64,000 bases of DNA, taken from contig JANCIK010000007.1 in the NCBI GenBank assembly GCA_028532985.1, positions 2,976,001 through 3,040,000 on the forward strand. Reading direction: 5' to 3'. This stretch comes from Stropharia rugosoannulata (Eukaryota; Basidiomycota; Agaricomycetes; Agaricales; Strophariaceae). The notes under the pieces are model-generated. The model was given only the letters and a program-made list of their open reading frames with translations. It ran no database searches and had not been told where the DNA came from. A program made the position numbers and the translations under genes. Shown here piece by piece: positions 21,953 through 32,966 of this stretch. The stretch's first letter is position 1. Each line of letters starts with the position of its first letter.

Positions 21953-22844
21953 TGCGACGGAAAGAAGAAATCACACACTGAAGTGGTGAGCCGGGACGCC
22001 TTATATCCAAATTGCTTCTCGACAATGCATTAGTCACAGGAGAGTAGCACATGACGTACCATGCCATGGATGGTATCCAGTTACCCACAAGAACAAGTAG
22101 AAACTGGAGTGAGGATCTGCGCGATCAGATAGAGACGCGGTTAGGTTTATCCAGGAACATGAGAAGAGTTGGCACATACCTTGGAGATTGGGCCAGGACG
22201 CGGTCATAAACGAGCCCTTAACCTCGAGGTATGTCCGTTATATACTGGAGTCTGGGACGCGGCCGATTCTTGCTTGAAAGCCAATCATGCATGATTTGTA
22301 TGCTGACGCTGGCGCGGGGCCAACGGTTCGGGCGGGTTTATGTTGCTTCTCTGTATCTCTCAGAGCATCGTTTATACCAAAAGCCGTCCAGCGTAAAGCG
22401 ATCTCGCGGGAGATGGTTGGGCGATGAGGAAGAACGAGGATGCGGCCGTCACAGGTTGCGGCGGCTCCCGGGCCGCGCATCTGGCGACACTCGTAAAGAC
22501 TTGTGTATTAGTACGGTTTAAAAACAATGCTTAGCTTCTCTAGGTCTATGAAAAGGTCAAAATATATATAAAATATTTAGAAGAATTTACTGTTCAATGA
22601 TTTTTGTATGTATAAGGGTTTCATTTGTTAGAAATGGTAGTAACTACATCGAGTTTATGACAGGCCTCGTTTCACAATGACACCGAGGGTTCATACTCCG
22701 TTCTGATGACATACTTGAAAGAGAATAAGTAGACTAAGATTAGAAGCGGTACGAGACATGGAACGACACAGGTACACAAGAACGGAGTACGTTCAGTACT
22801 TTGCGGCCGCTTTCATAGGTACAATTGGCCTGGTTAGGTAGTAC
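21953..22844. other. Intergenic, no supportable gene
   Basis: Overlapping short ORFs on both strands around 22231-22521 lie in a GC-richer patch and have no family features. The remainder is AT-rich. Confidence 0.45.
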
Positions 22845-22851
22845 TATAAAG
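22845..22851 (+). promoter_or_regulatory. TATA box of peptide gene C
   Basis: TATAAAG lies 53 bp upstream of ATG 22898. The in-frame ATG at 22868 is too close to the TATA box to be the likely start, and the homologous position in A and B is 22898. Confidence 0.65.
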
Positions 22852-22897
22852 TCTTCGATGTTAGAATATGCTCACAAACTCGGCTGGTCCGTCCAAC

Positions 22898-23711
22898 ATG
22901 CACTTCATTTCTAGAGCTGGTCTCATGCTTGCTACCATTTATCTACTTGTGATTTGTGGAAGAGCCGTCCCGTTATCCACCCGACCTAATCAAACTGCAT
23001 CACTTCTGCCACTCAACTTAAAAGCGTCAAATAAACTAACCACAGTGCCTGTACTACCCGAAACATCTCTAGAAAGTCAGTCGATTAGGGACCTGTCTCA
23101 TTGTCAGGTCGTTGCTTGCCGTCAGAACATGGAAGTGCTTGTCCGTCGCAACCTATGGAGTAAGATTAGAGATGGCTTCAAGGTACCTTCCTCCTAGCCT
23201 ATTGCTATTTACCAACTAATATTTCCTTGTCATACCCCAGAGATTTGGCCACCAAATTGAGCATGGTATGTTAAAATGTTTATTAATTCCTCTTTTCTAA
23301 CAAATTCACCATTTTTAGTCGCTCAAAAAATTGCTCATGGCCTTAAATCAGGTCAGCTTGATCGGAAATTTTGCTAGAGAGCTAGTAGAAAGAAAGATAC
23401 TCACAATTAATATTTGTACAGCAGCGAAGAAAGTCGTCAACTTTATGAAAGCAAACGGTGCTGTAATTGCAAAAGTTGGATCCAAAATTGCAGCAGCTGT
23501 GGGCAAGACAGTTAGCAAAGTAATAGGATTTGTCCCAGGATTCGGAAAGGCAGCGGAATCAGCTTTAAGCAGAGCAAGTCGTCGCCTTGATACAGTATCG
23601 GACAAGATTCCAGCGAACATTGGGGGTAAACTAGGGCAAACTATGGATGCACTAAACAAAGCCGAGATGATTGAAGGATTTATCCCACGCGAAGCGAGTC
23701 GCCTAGTATAG
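22898..23711 (+). CDS. Secreted Kex2-processed peptide precursor, paralogue C
   Basis: Exons 22898-23182, 23241-23265, 23319-23351 and 23422-23711 encode 210 residues, with introns of 58, 53 and 70 bp. Exon 1 has the family signal peptide (MHFISRAGL), a propeptide and the dibasic site LVRRN followed by LWSKIRDGFK. Exon 2 is the 25-nt unit (RFGHQIEH). Exon 3 is a single 33-nt unit (VAQKIAHGLKS). Exon 4 encodes the C-terminal Lys/Gly/Ala-rich domain, here with an insertion and a longer, Arg-containing end. C is the most diverged of the three and less cationic in the repeat part. It sits 2.5 kb downstream of B, beyond the hydrolase gene. Confidence 0.84.
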
Positions 23712-24319
23712 ACTCGATAGTTCGCTAATCCAAGTATAGAGTACGTGCCTGATATTAATAATGAACACTTCAATTATCATGACACTATTTATATACCTCT
23801 TATCAAGAAGCTATCATTCACATCTAGTTGAACTTGTCATGATGAACCCACTATATCTGCCCAATATTTGAATTTGCACTGCATAGTACATACACAGGTC
23901 TCTAACCTATGTTAATTTTATCAATATCTCAATCGTATACTAATAGACCGTTGATCAACTGTTTTACAGTCTATTTATGCGGTGTGAAGCTGTGCCGGTA
24001 TGCCCAGCTCATCACCGGGCGAACAGCAGCTTGCAGAGTTCTCACGCAGGACTCGAATGGTGTTTATGGGTTAACTAACTCAAAAGGTTTTAAAATAATC
24101 CATTCACATCTAAGGGACAGAAATTTGATCTCCAAACATATCTTGCCTCCAGCGGGAGATATTATCATCCACCGTGTATGTTAACCTCCCTAATCTGAAG
24201 TTCTCCTGTTCTTTGAACTTAATGCCCATGTCCGTGCATGTTGTTTATATAGCATCGTCACAGACACGCTGCCCATATTGCCCCAGAAAGCTCCGACAAC
24301 GCAACTTCGGCACACAATA

Positions 24320-24861
24320 ATGTTTACAGGGATCCGTCTAGTCCTCTTTCAAGTGTTAATAACAGCCTGCTTAACCTCTTTGACTTCTGCCATGCCATAT
24401 AGACGACAAAGCGGCGGGTCAGCAACTTGTGGCCTCCGCCTCCGACCACTGAGCACGGTTGAAAACTCAGTAGATGTACAGAACGACTTCACTGCAGGTA
24501 CGACCCGTCTAGACCAATGCTACAATATTCAAGTTCAATGTATTCAATATGGTCTCGTTCTATAGCAGTGCAGTGGGGGCTGCTTAATCTCAGTCAGCCC
24601 GCTATTGTCATTTCTTACGATACCGTGATAGCCTTTGGTAATTTTGTGAGTTGAATTTATAATGTTGGTAGGAGAAATTGTGCTCATTCTCAGTAGGGTA
24701 TCAACTTTATTCAGGCTCCAGATGGAACATTCTTCATTCAACTCGCTCCGTCTATAAATTTATTGACCTCTACTGAAGCTGCAAATCAAGTCTCCGCCTG
24801 GACAGGAAAAACTATTCTTGGAGATCAGATTAACTGGATGGTGGAAGGCGCATTCTGCTAG
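24320..24861 (+). CDS. Small secreted 'CGL' protein 1
   Basis: Exons 24320-24497, 24566-24645 and 24715-24861 encode 134 residues. The signal peptide (MFTGIRLVLFQVLITACLTSLTSA) is followed by a short basic stretch (YRRQ) and the family motif ATCGLRLRPL...SVDVxxDF.AG. Exon 2 starts AVQWGLLNLS. Exon 3 starts APDGTFFIQ and contains TSTEAANQVSAW, ending in FC. Two relatives occur in the window (27637-29169 plus, broken; 32967-33611 minus) with the same three-exon layout and the same phases (1 then 0). Cys residues in the first exon and at the very C terminus could pair. I know no function. Small secreted proteins of this size are often effectors, adhesins or surface proteins, which is inference. 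Confidence 0.78.
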
Positions 24862-25378
24862 AGAGTAGGCAAATATAAACAATGTTTTATGTTAATGTAT
24901 ACTACCATTGTCCACAATCGGAAATCAAGGGCACATAACCGTCTCTGAATTATTTCGCAATACTCTACGAGCGGCGCGCAATTAAATGTGCACGGTCTTA
25001 CCCAGCCCTAAAAATATGAATAACGCGGTTCCTGGTTTTTCCTTTGTATTGTGATAAATGTTGTAATTTTAGCATAGAAGCTCACAGCGGGCAGATCACT
25101 GCGTGTTATGTTTTGCACAGCTTCAGCCAAAAGCTTGGGACCACCGGAGTTTGATTAGGCCTATTAAAGTACAGTATCATTAACATCTTCTCATGAGGTA
25201 CCGATACATCATCCCTTGATCAACATGGAATCCTACGTAAACAGAGCGGTCCACAGAGATTACAAGTTATCTCTGGATATCGAGCATGTTCCCATATTCC
25301 AAATACATAAGCAGAGTGCTATGTAGCAGAACGTACCTACATTGTTGCCATTCTGGAGTCGCCAACACCGCTTAATCA

Positions 25379-27078
25379 ATGTCGTCTACAGGGAGATTTG
25401 GCCTTTTCCCGGATACTGACACCAACATTATTTACTCCGGAAACTGGACAGCTGAGCCGAATCCCGACCCTGAAAATGTCAGCTCCATGAACACTGTACA
25501 TGTCACAGACACACCCCAGTCGAATCTATCCTTTATATTTACGGGTAGGCACATAATTTCATCTGTTTCTTGGAAAGAGTAACCACTTATACGATCCGGG
25601 CTGTTTAACTCATAAACAGGCGTAACATTTACCGCCCAGGCAACTATTCCAGTCGGAAGCGGAAGCGTGAATGTGGAGTTCAGCGTTGATGGAGGACCAT
25701 TCACGCCAGTTTCTGTTCCGTCTGGGCAGCAAGCCACAGTGGATACCAGCTTCATTTCCGCAACACTATCAACAATGGGACCACACAATGTCGTTATTGT
25801 TTACACAGGAGATTCGATGAACACAAGTTTCTTATTTGGAGGACTGTTCTTGGCATCAAATAACGTAACATCACCAGTTTCTTTGAATAGAGATCTTGTA
25901 GTGCCGCCTGCTCAGGTCGCCCCCTCGTTCACGAGTCCAGCTCCTTCATCCTCATTTACAATATCCAATGTTTCTCCTACTCTCCAGTCATCTAGGTTCA
26001 CTTCTGCACCAGTGGATTCACAAACATCACCCGTAGCTACGTCCACGGAAGCATCAATTCAGCCAAGTGGACCATTGGCGGTGACGATCCCAACAGTTAC
26101 TTTTCCTGTAGAGCGTACAGGGGGTGTACCAACAAACAACCCATCTGAGACATCGGAGCTGCCTGCAGAGATATCCTCTACCGTCACTTTCACCCCAATT
26201 ATCTCTGGGACTGACAGCAGCAGCTCTGTTCCACGTGAGTTTTTCCCCTTCTTTTCGCGAGGTTTCCATTAACATTCAGTGAAGTAGTTCTTCAAACAGA
26301 AACCCCTTCCGCAGAAAAAAGTGGTACCACTAGTACTGTGGGACCAGCTCTTGCAAAGACTTCGCAGCTCTTTATTAGCGCCTCGACTAATACAGCTGCA
26401 AACACCAGGTTGGGCACAGCATTTTCGACTTCACTCCCCACTGGAAATAATCCTCCATTTATCTCAAGCGGTTCACCAAATGCAGGCAAAGCATCTTCAC
26501 GCCAAAACATCCACGTTATACAGGGTGCTGTATCGGGGTCAGCTTTGCTATTCGCTGCAATTCTCATTGCTATGGTGTGGTTCTATCGCAAAAGGCGATT
26601 GTCGAGTAGATTCTGGGCCCGTTTGGATGATGAAGGGAGCCTTCTACCAAGGGACTGTACGTCAAAATATTTCCTTTTTATTCTGTGTAAATAACAATGA
26701 TACCCCACAGCACGCTCAACACTTGTCTCGACAACGCCGAGGCCATTCATACTAGCACGCATCTGGTCTGCTATTGCAACCGCCCCACGGAAGCTGACAG
26801 GAGGAGACAATGTATCCCAAACAGGCGGAGAACCCGAATTTCGTGTGATTTCCAGTGACCAAGGTCTGGTTTCTCACACTAATGGGCGGAGCGACATCGA
26901 GGGAGCTATGACTAGAAGTCGGACATCATCAGTTACGACCACCACGCTAGTTCCTCAATACGAGTCGAGATCATCCTGGCCGTCACAGGACTTTAGTTTG
27001 AGGGAGCAGTCCATATCTGATGCACCCCCGACATACCATTCAGACAGAGATTCTAATTTTAGTGTTGACATATTGTAA
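25379..27078 (+). CDS. Single-pass membrane protein, N-terminal beta domain, Ser/Thr stalk, PPTY tail (1)
   Basis: Exons 25379-25544, 25620-26234, 26300-26656 and 26711-27078 encode 501 residues. The N-terminal 150 residues (IIYSGNW...TPQSNLSFIFTG...ATIPVGSGSVNVEFSVDGGPFTPV) fit the jelly-roll-like domain common at the start of agaricomycete surface proteins. A Ser/Thr/Pro-rich stalk, likely O-mannosylated, follows. One membrane helix lies near residues 334-356, immediately followed by the basic FYRKRR stop-transfer and the conserved RFWARLDDEGSLLP segment. The cytoplasmic tail ends with SDAPPTYH, a PPxY motif of the kind bound by WW domains of Rsp5/Nedd4 ubiquitin ligases. There is no cleavable signal peptide, as is usual in this group. 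A paralogue is at 38441-39969 on the minus strand. Confidence 0.83.
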
Positions 27079-27636
27079 ATGCAGGATATAGAACGACTAT
27101 TGTGGATCTGGGGTCTGTCTGTGTTTTTCTTTATTTTGTTTCTGAAGCGACTATAACTACGATGATCATCAATGGGGGTTTTGTATTATTACATATTATG
27201 GGCCTTATTTAAAAGTTACAATGTTGAATGGTGACACAGCAGTCAGATTTGAGGAAGATTCAGTGATTCTATTGAATATATTCGAAGACGTCGAAGTCCT
27301 GATATACATCAGTATCAGGCATTAGAAGATGCTGTTCTGTTTTTATTACATTTTATATGAGGAACTAATCATGGCTTTGTCGGTTTGGGAAATCAGGCTC
27401 ACAAGGCTATACGTGCTTAAATAGTAATGGATGGATGCTCCATCATTTCTTGAACAGATGAGTTATAGAAAGACTTGAATGGCATGATGGTTTTATGTGT
27501 CCTGAGTATCTTTATCTCAGACACACAGACTTCAGGGTCACATTGATTTGGCTTTGACTTATGGTTTGTGTCATATAAGTACACGGACTATAAAAGCAGG
27601 CTAGTAATAATCGCATGTCTGTTCTGTCTATCTTCA
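27079..27636. promoter_or_regulatory. Intergenic; TATA box of CGL protein 2
   Basis: No gene was found. TATAAAAG at 27589-27596 lies 41 bp upstream of ATG 27637. Confidence 0.5.
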
Positions 27637-29169
27637 ATGCAGTTCGTGCAACTACATCATATATTATCAAGAACATATCCCCTTCACCGACTTTTCATTT
27701 ACATGCTAATATGGATCACGATGTCCGTATCTTCCCTGACACTTGAACCTCCAGGAGGAAGTGTGGCGTGCGGTCTCCAACTCCAACTAATGGGTACATT
27801 TGACAACTCGTTGGACGTCGCAACCGATGTGTCTGCAGGTACGCCAAAGATCTGCAAACTTCTAATTATTTGCCAAAAATTACTTACCTACAATATAATT
27901 GAACATAGCAATACGGTGGGGACTGTTCTTTCTTAGTGATCAGAACCTCTTTCAAGGGGACTTGGGGGAGGTATTTCAGTCATGCGACTATGGTGAGTTA
28001 TTTGCACCATATTCTCACGCGCCCCCGCCCCCCAACTCGGCAAGCCAGACCACTTTCCATCGTGCTGTACTTTGCAAGGATCACTTAAGTACACAAGCAT
28101 ACTTATATTTCTAACCCCCTTCGTGAAATTCTCAATGAAATTATATGTATTTGCTCAATATTCACTCGATTTTCACTGCCATCATTCCGAGGCTGATGAA
28201 TTCCCACGCCTGATTTCCCCCCCGACATTCAAGTTTGCCCGCCCCGACTCAGAGCAACAAATTTGAATACGTGGTTTCAATGTCATATAAGTGTATATAG
28301 ATATGGGCTAACCTAGTTATGTGTATTTTATTTGAAATAAATCAATAACAATAAGCAGAATGACCAAGATAATTTCCTGATGCTGCAACAACAAGCAAGT
28401 TAAGATAGAATTTACAGAGAATATAGCGTCTTCCTCACTTGATTCCAACAGTATATGTATTTTATGTTTTATTTATGTATAATACAGTTAAAAGTACTCC
28501 AGAATCGAAGCCGAAATTGGATTATACGTTGTGACTGCCTTACATCAATAATCTGAAATTAAACAGTAAAAAAATGCTACAAAATACATTTAGAGTTGAT
28601 ATTATCCAACACTTACACAATAGGAACCATCTGAAGCAATTATCTGCCGACTCATAAGTTAAGGCCCTCTGAGTTGGGGGGCGGGCACTCAGATCAGTCC
28701 GGGGGGGCGCGTGAGAATATGGTGCAAATAACTCACCATAATGCGACTGTGTGAGTACTAGTTGCAACTTGTGTCATTTCTTTGTAGTTTTCCCCCAGTC
28801 CATCCGTTTACATGGAGAGGACATGCCCATGTCCTGTCATTTACGCAGGAAGAAATAAAATGCAATACTCCATGTGCACGTATTGTCATTAATTTCCTCC
28901 CATCGTTGTGCCTGTGCAACGAAGGATCTCTCATTGGCAAATTTCTTGTAATGCTTACACATGATCGATTGTAGGTTCCAGACTTCATACGGGGGGAAAA
29001 CAATACATTCTTTGTGCAAGTAACGGCTTTTATGGCTAACTTGACGGCTTCACAAACGGCAACGCAAGTCCTTGGGTGGAAAAACCAGGTGATTTATGGA
29101 ACTGATGTCGCTAAGCCGTGGAAATTAATGTGTTATCAGCATTTTGTGATTAGTCTGTTATTGCAATGA
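27637..29169 (+). pseudogene. Small secreted 'CGL' protein 2, exon 2 split by a MITE
   Basis: Exon 1 (27637-27838) ends SVACGLQLQL...SLDVATDVSAG. Exon 2 starts at 27909 (AIRWGLFFLS) and is cut at 27988 by the 752-bp element at 27989-28740. Its last three bases and GTGAGT donor survive at 28748-28756. Exon 3 is 28975-29169 (FIRGENNTFFVQV, QTATQVLGW) and runs about a dozen codons past the end seen in relatives. The phases show that the uninterrupted gene encoded about 159 residues. The inserted inverted repeat itself brings a GTGAGT donor 4 nt inside its edge, in phase 1, whereas exon 3 needs phase 0, so using it shifts the frame. The methionine aligned to the start of CGL protein 3 is ATA here, leaving ATG 27637 as the likely start. 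Confidence 0.75.
27989..28740. mobile_element. MITE-like element with terminal inverted repeats
   Basis: The element is 752 bp long. Its first 38 bases (TATGGTGAG...CGCGCCCCC) match the reverse complement of its right end. The flanks carry the 7-bp duplication ATGCGAC (27982-27988 and 28741-28747). The interior is AT-rich and non-coding. An element this short with long inverted ends and no transposase is a MITE. The 7-bp duplication and TATGG terminus are close to, but not exactly, the 8-bp hAT pattern, so the superfamily is left open. Confidence 0.88.
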
Positions 29170-29235
29170 CGAAAGGTCACCAATATTTAGTATCTTTACC
29201 TACAATTTTATTATTAGTAATTTGGAAAGAGCTCC

Positions 29236-29600
29236 GGCAGCGTGTGAATGGGACACCAAGAAAAGTCCGTGGCACGTCCGAGCATCTGTGCAAGGTCAGT
29301 GCAAACAGGTGTAAGTCTGTGCAAAGTCTGTGTAAACAAGAAACTGCCTTTCTTAAGGTAATTGAAGACTTACAAGCATGTATTTGGTGATTAACTATTC
29401 TAATATGTTGAATCACCACTTGTACTTAGTTGCAGAACCTCATAGACGGACGACGGCCGGCGCACATCCGTGCGCGTCCGTGTAGTGTCCGTGCACATCC
29501 GTGAGGCGTCCGATTCCATCCTTGCAACGTCCGTATACGACCATGCAATGTCCTGTGCAAAAGCCCGTGCATGTCCGTGACGGGGCGTGATACTAATGGT
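29236..29600. repeat. Degenerate GTCCGTG-type short repeats
   Basis: The heptamer GTCCGTG and close variants (ATCCGTG, GTCTGTG) recur at irregular 8-20-bp spacing, densest at 29440-29590. The same motif, on both strands, crowds 59520-59770. No coding potential is seen. Confidence 0.6.
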
Positions 29601-30176
29601 GACCTAGGGTTGTAATTACTGTCTGCGCGGCAGTGTCCAGGCTTCAACTAGACGTGTCGGCATTTCGTGGGAATTGCAATGCCGAGCCAACGCCGTCACG
29701 CGCGTCACGGCATACCCTGATAAAAAGGCGACGACCTTTAGATAGCTCGTGGAGAGGTTGATATGAATATTGTGTTCTCCTCTGAATATATATCTGAGTA
29801 TACGGAGTAATCACAACCTTCTGCGAAGCTACCCACGAAGGACAGATTAACACCCCAAAGGCCGCTGAAAGGCTTCCCAGAAGAGCATTTAACTCCGAGT
29901 TTCAGGGATGCTGAACGTTCCTCATCTTAAGAATTCCCTCAAAAGAGAGATTTTGCTGATTCTAACTTATGTTTAGTTCATTGAGCTTGCTTATAATGAT
30001 GTTTTTGATGGATATTTCATTGCGTTCATTTTGAAACGGAAGTCGTTCAGGCACGTATTGTATGTGTGGTGTGTCCATCACTGTAAGGAGGAAAATAGTC
30101 GATTGTTGCACAGCTTGAGCGATAATTATAAAGAGAGTGGGCTATAGGATTAAGTATGATCAACTAAGCTACCATT
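29601..30176. other. Intergenic; TATA box of the seven-helix gene
   Basis: No gene is seen. TATAAAG at about 30127-30133 lies about 45 bp upstream of ATG 30177. Confidence 0.5.
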
Positions 30177-31464
30177 ATGTCTGAGTTTAACCCTAATACT
30201 ACCGCGTTTCCTGTTCCCTCTGTTGCGCATGATATAGCTGAAGCAGCATTTAATTCCTCCATGTTTAACATAATGTTATTGGGTGAGTACTTCAAATTCA
30301 TAATTCTGCACTACTTTGACTTGCTTGCACAGGCTTTTATTCGGTGATATATGTATATACTATGTGCATCTATTGTGAGTGTCTACGTATCTCAAACCTT
30401 GTTGTTTCATCCATCTGGGACCGCGTAAAGTAAGCAGGAAGGGCATACCAAGAGCAAATATGGCCATAATCGCAACTGTAACGGCGCTCTACCTCGTGAA
30501 CGTCGCAATGACGGCGGGCACATGGATAGCAACTCGGGAGGACTTTATGAGCACGATTGGCCAACCCGTTGATGCCTTATTTTTTGCCGTCTTTGTTGGA
30601 AATACCTGGCTCGTCTTGTTGAACAACTGTGGTACTGTCCTGTCCATCGGGCTTGCAGACGGACTGCTGGTAGTTGCAACTGATATTATAAGACGAAGAT
30701 AACGTTACTAATAATGAAATCAGATCTGGCGCTGCTACCACGTCTGGGGCCAGTCCAAACAGTCCATTGTGCTACCCATAATTTTTCTGCTAGCAGAAAC
30801 AGGCACGCTCTTGCTCTCTTTTAATGTCTATCTTCTGACTGAAGTGGGATAACAGCTCTAAGTCTAGCAGCGATAATCATTGCGTGCATGCACGACCTCG
30901 ACCCGTCACCAAGCGCAGTAGTCCTTCTCAATCACCTCACGTCCGCAGCAATCTTCATGAGCCTGGGGTGTACCCTCCTGACCACCGCGCTGATTGCGTA
31001 CCCCATCTACTCCATGGCACAGGAGTGCAAAGATAGCCTGCCCAGAACCCCTTTTGCGTCGATCCTGGATGCCATCGTTCAGTCTGCAGCAGCATATACT
31101 CTATTCTCCTTTTTTTACGAAATAGAGGGGGTGATGCCTTTCACTTCCTCGACTGGACCCACTATTTTTATTTTGGAGGGTTATACGTTCCCCATGTTTT
31201 CAACAGCTGCTGTAAGTATCGGGGTGTTACAGCGTCGCTGGTATACGGCTTTGACTCACAAAGATATTGTATTAGGGAGTCGCGCCAACCGTCATGGTTG
31301 CCCGAGTCACGCTTTTAGCTCGGCGTGATACCGAATTATCCACGACTAATAGACAGCCTCTGAGTGACTTGGAGTTCAACCCCGCACGCTCATCAGGCAC
31401 TGGCCCAAGTCGCTCTGCGCCCGCTCACGTGGAAAGTGCTAATGCAGAGAAAAGCTTAACTTGA
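30177..31464 (+). CDS. Seven-helix integral membrane protein of unknown function
   Basis: Six exons (30177-30282, 30333-30374, 30431-30669, 30724-30802, 30856-31211, 31276-31464) encode 336 residues with consistent phases. Successive hydrophobic helices carry the pattern of a large agaricomycete family: FNxxxFNIMLLGFYSVIYVY, MAIIATVTALYLVNVAM, ALFFAVFVGN, LADGLLIWRCYHVWG, IVLPIIFLLAE, LTSAAIFMSLGCTLLTTALIAYPIYSMA, IVQSAAAYTLFSFFYEI, ending in the membrane with GVAPTVMVARV before a Ser-rich cytoplasmic tail. Ligand and role are unknown; a receptor-like function is often suggested for such topology but is not shown. The fourth intron starts with GC (GCACGC...ACAG), which is needed to keep FLLAETALSLAAI in frame. 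A decayed copy of the last exon is at 44515-44740. Confidence 0.82.
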
Positions 31465-31499
31465 GTAGCTACACGTAATTTATGATCGTATTTATATAG

Positions 31500-32226
31500 A
31501 TGAATGTACCCAGATCAATGGTCGGAGCTGGGTTGGAACTAATTAGAGAAGCTCGAGGAATGCGTAGACACGGACGACCTGTGTTGCCGCAGGGCCGAAG
31601 GCTCTATGTCAGATGGAGGGCCCAAGGTTTTGGGAAAAGAAAGGAAAAAGATCACAACGGAAGGTTGACCATGTCGTCATTGCTCATCACTAACTGCTGT
31701 CTTCGTTGTCCTACGATGGGAAGAAGACTTAGTATTTATGTATTGCGTGCCATTGTGTCTTGGTTGTGTCTTTTATTGATTTTCAGGCAACGTCACTTCG
31801 GGTCAAGAATTTTTTTACAAAATTTATACATTTCTGCTATTCTTGTGGTTACCCGGCGGCATAATGCTAAATTTACTGTATCTGTGTCGGCGTGTTGATT
31901 CTTCCTGGGCGTACGAGGCTCAGCATGCCTGCGCTCTGCCAAAGGAGCGTGAGAGATTTAGTTGTGGCATGTCCCGGCCGAGTAGCACATTCACACGTGG
32001 CTGGAGTTTAAAATTTAAAAGCTCTTCATGCAGAATAAAATGGTGTAACGCAACCAACACATAACCAACAGGAGGTGGGCGTCACACCCAGGGTACTGCA
32101 GCGGTGACGGCCACTACTTTGGCTCCTCAATATCAGTCCAGGGGTTCCTGGCCTTCTGATAATAATGTTGCAGAAGGACGGTCTGGGTCCGATCATTCAC
32201 GCGTCAGTTCTGATGTTACCATGTAG
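31500..32226 (+). pseudogene. Fragments of a membrane protein and of a PPTY-type tail
   Basis: An open stretch at about 31790-32064 encodes a hydrophobic helix (FYKIYTFLLFLWLPGGIML), then YLCRR and WAYEAQHACALPKERERF. An acceptor-like TTTTCAG precedes it. The stretch 32071-32226 encodes TATTLAPQYQSRGSWPS and stops at ATG-TAG, resembling the cytoplasmic tail of the membrane proteins at 25379 and 38441 (TTTLVPQYESRSSWPS) but lacking PPTY. No credible first exon joins them. The segment 31902-32047 is repeated in inverted orientation at 37996-38149. This is either a multi-exon gene I cannot resolve or, more likely, remains of duplicated genes. Confidence 0.45.
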
Positions 32227-32265
32227 ATTGAGATGTTATACATATACATAGCATAGTGTATTGTG

Positions 32266-32350
32266 GTTAAATATACCCCTGATCTTTTCAACCCTGAAGT
32301 ACGGCGCTCCGACGAGGATATCGCACATAATGTGCAGAAAGCTCAGTGCT
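32266..32350 (+). pseudogene. Relic of an F-box-like gene
   Basis: The frame reads PDLFNPEVRRSDEDIAHNVQK, matching the F-box-like protein at 60372 (PDFAGLITSKVWPSENEDIAHNVQK). It has no start, and no continuation can be found on either side. Confidence 0.55.
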
Positions 32351-32966
32351 CCTCCCTATACACGGCTCCTCTTCACTGGTCTCTCTGTCCCTTCCTAGTC
32401 AGCCTGAACGCTCACAACTCATTGTTACCGCTCGCGAGCAGTGAACCATCTACCTCCCCTTTTCCCCACGCACGTGCACGTTCGTCCCGACTTGCTATCG
32501 TCATTGCGCGGGTGAGTGCTGAGGCCGAGGCGTGAGTGTGAACATTTCCATGGATAATTTGTGCATATATGTCGAACTGTTTTGGCCAACATACACCTGA
32601 TCGGCAATGAAGCGTTTATTTCCTCTAGAGTACACAGAAAATACCATTGACAACCCAGGTGAGGAGAGGAGTAATGATTCACCTAAAAAGAAAAATACAA
32701 AAGGTACTACCAGATACTCTACCCTAGCTTTTCTCCGGATTGGCAGTTTGGTCGATCAGGGCACCATTACAATTTCAGCGGTTTCTAGTTGGTTTCTGGG
32801 CTATTGTAGTACATAGTAGATACTAGGATGAGTTCGGCATTTCTTAATTGCAGCATACCCCTCGGATAGCTTCTGACACCTTTTCTGAGCATAATCTTAG
32901 GCTGTAAACTGCAGCGTCATCAGATTTACTAATCATTTAATCATCTTCGTTTCCTATTCTACTTCA

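Noticed and set aside
28540..28767. 75-codon minus-strand ORF
   Set aside because: It lies within the MITE, and part of it is the inverted copy of the left terminal repeat.
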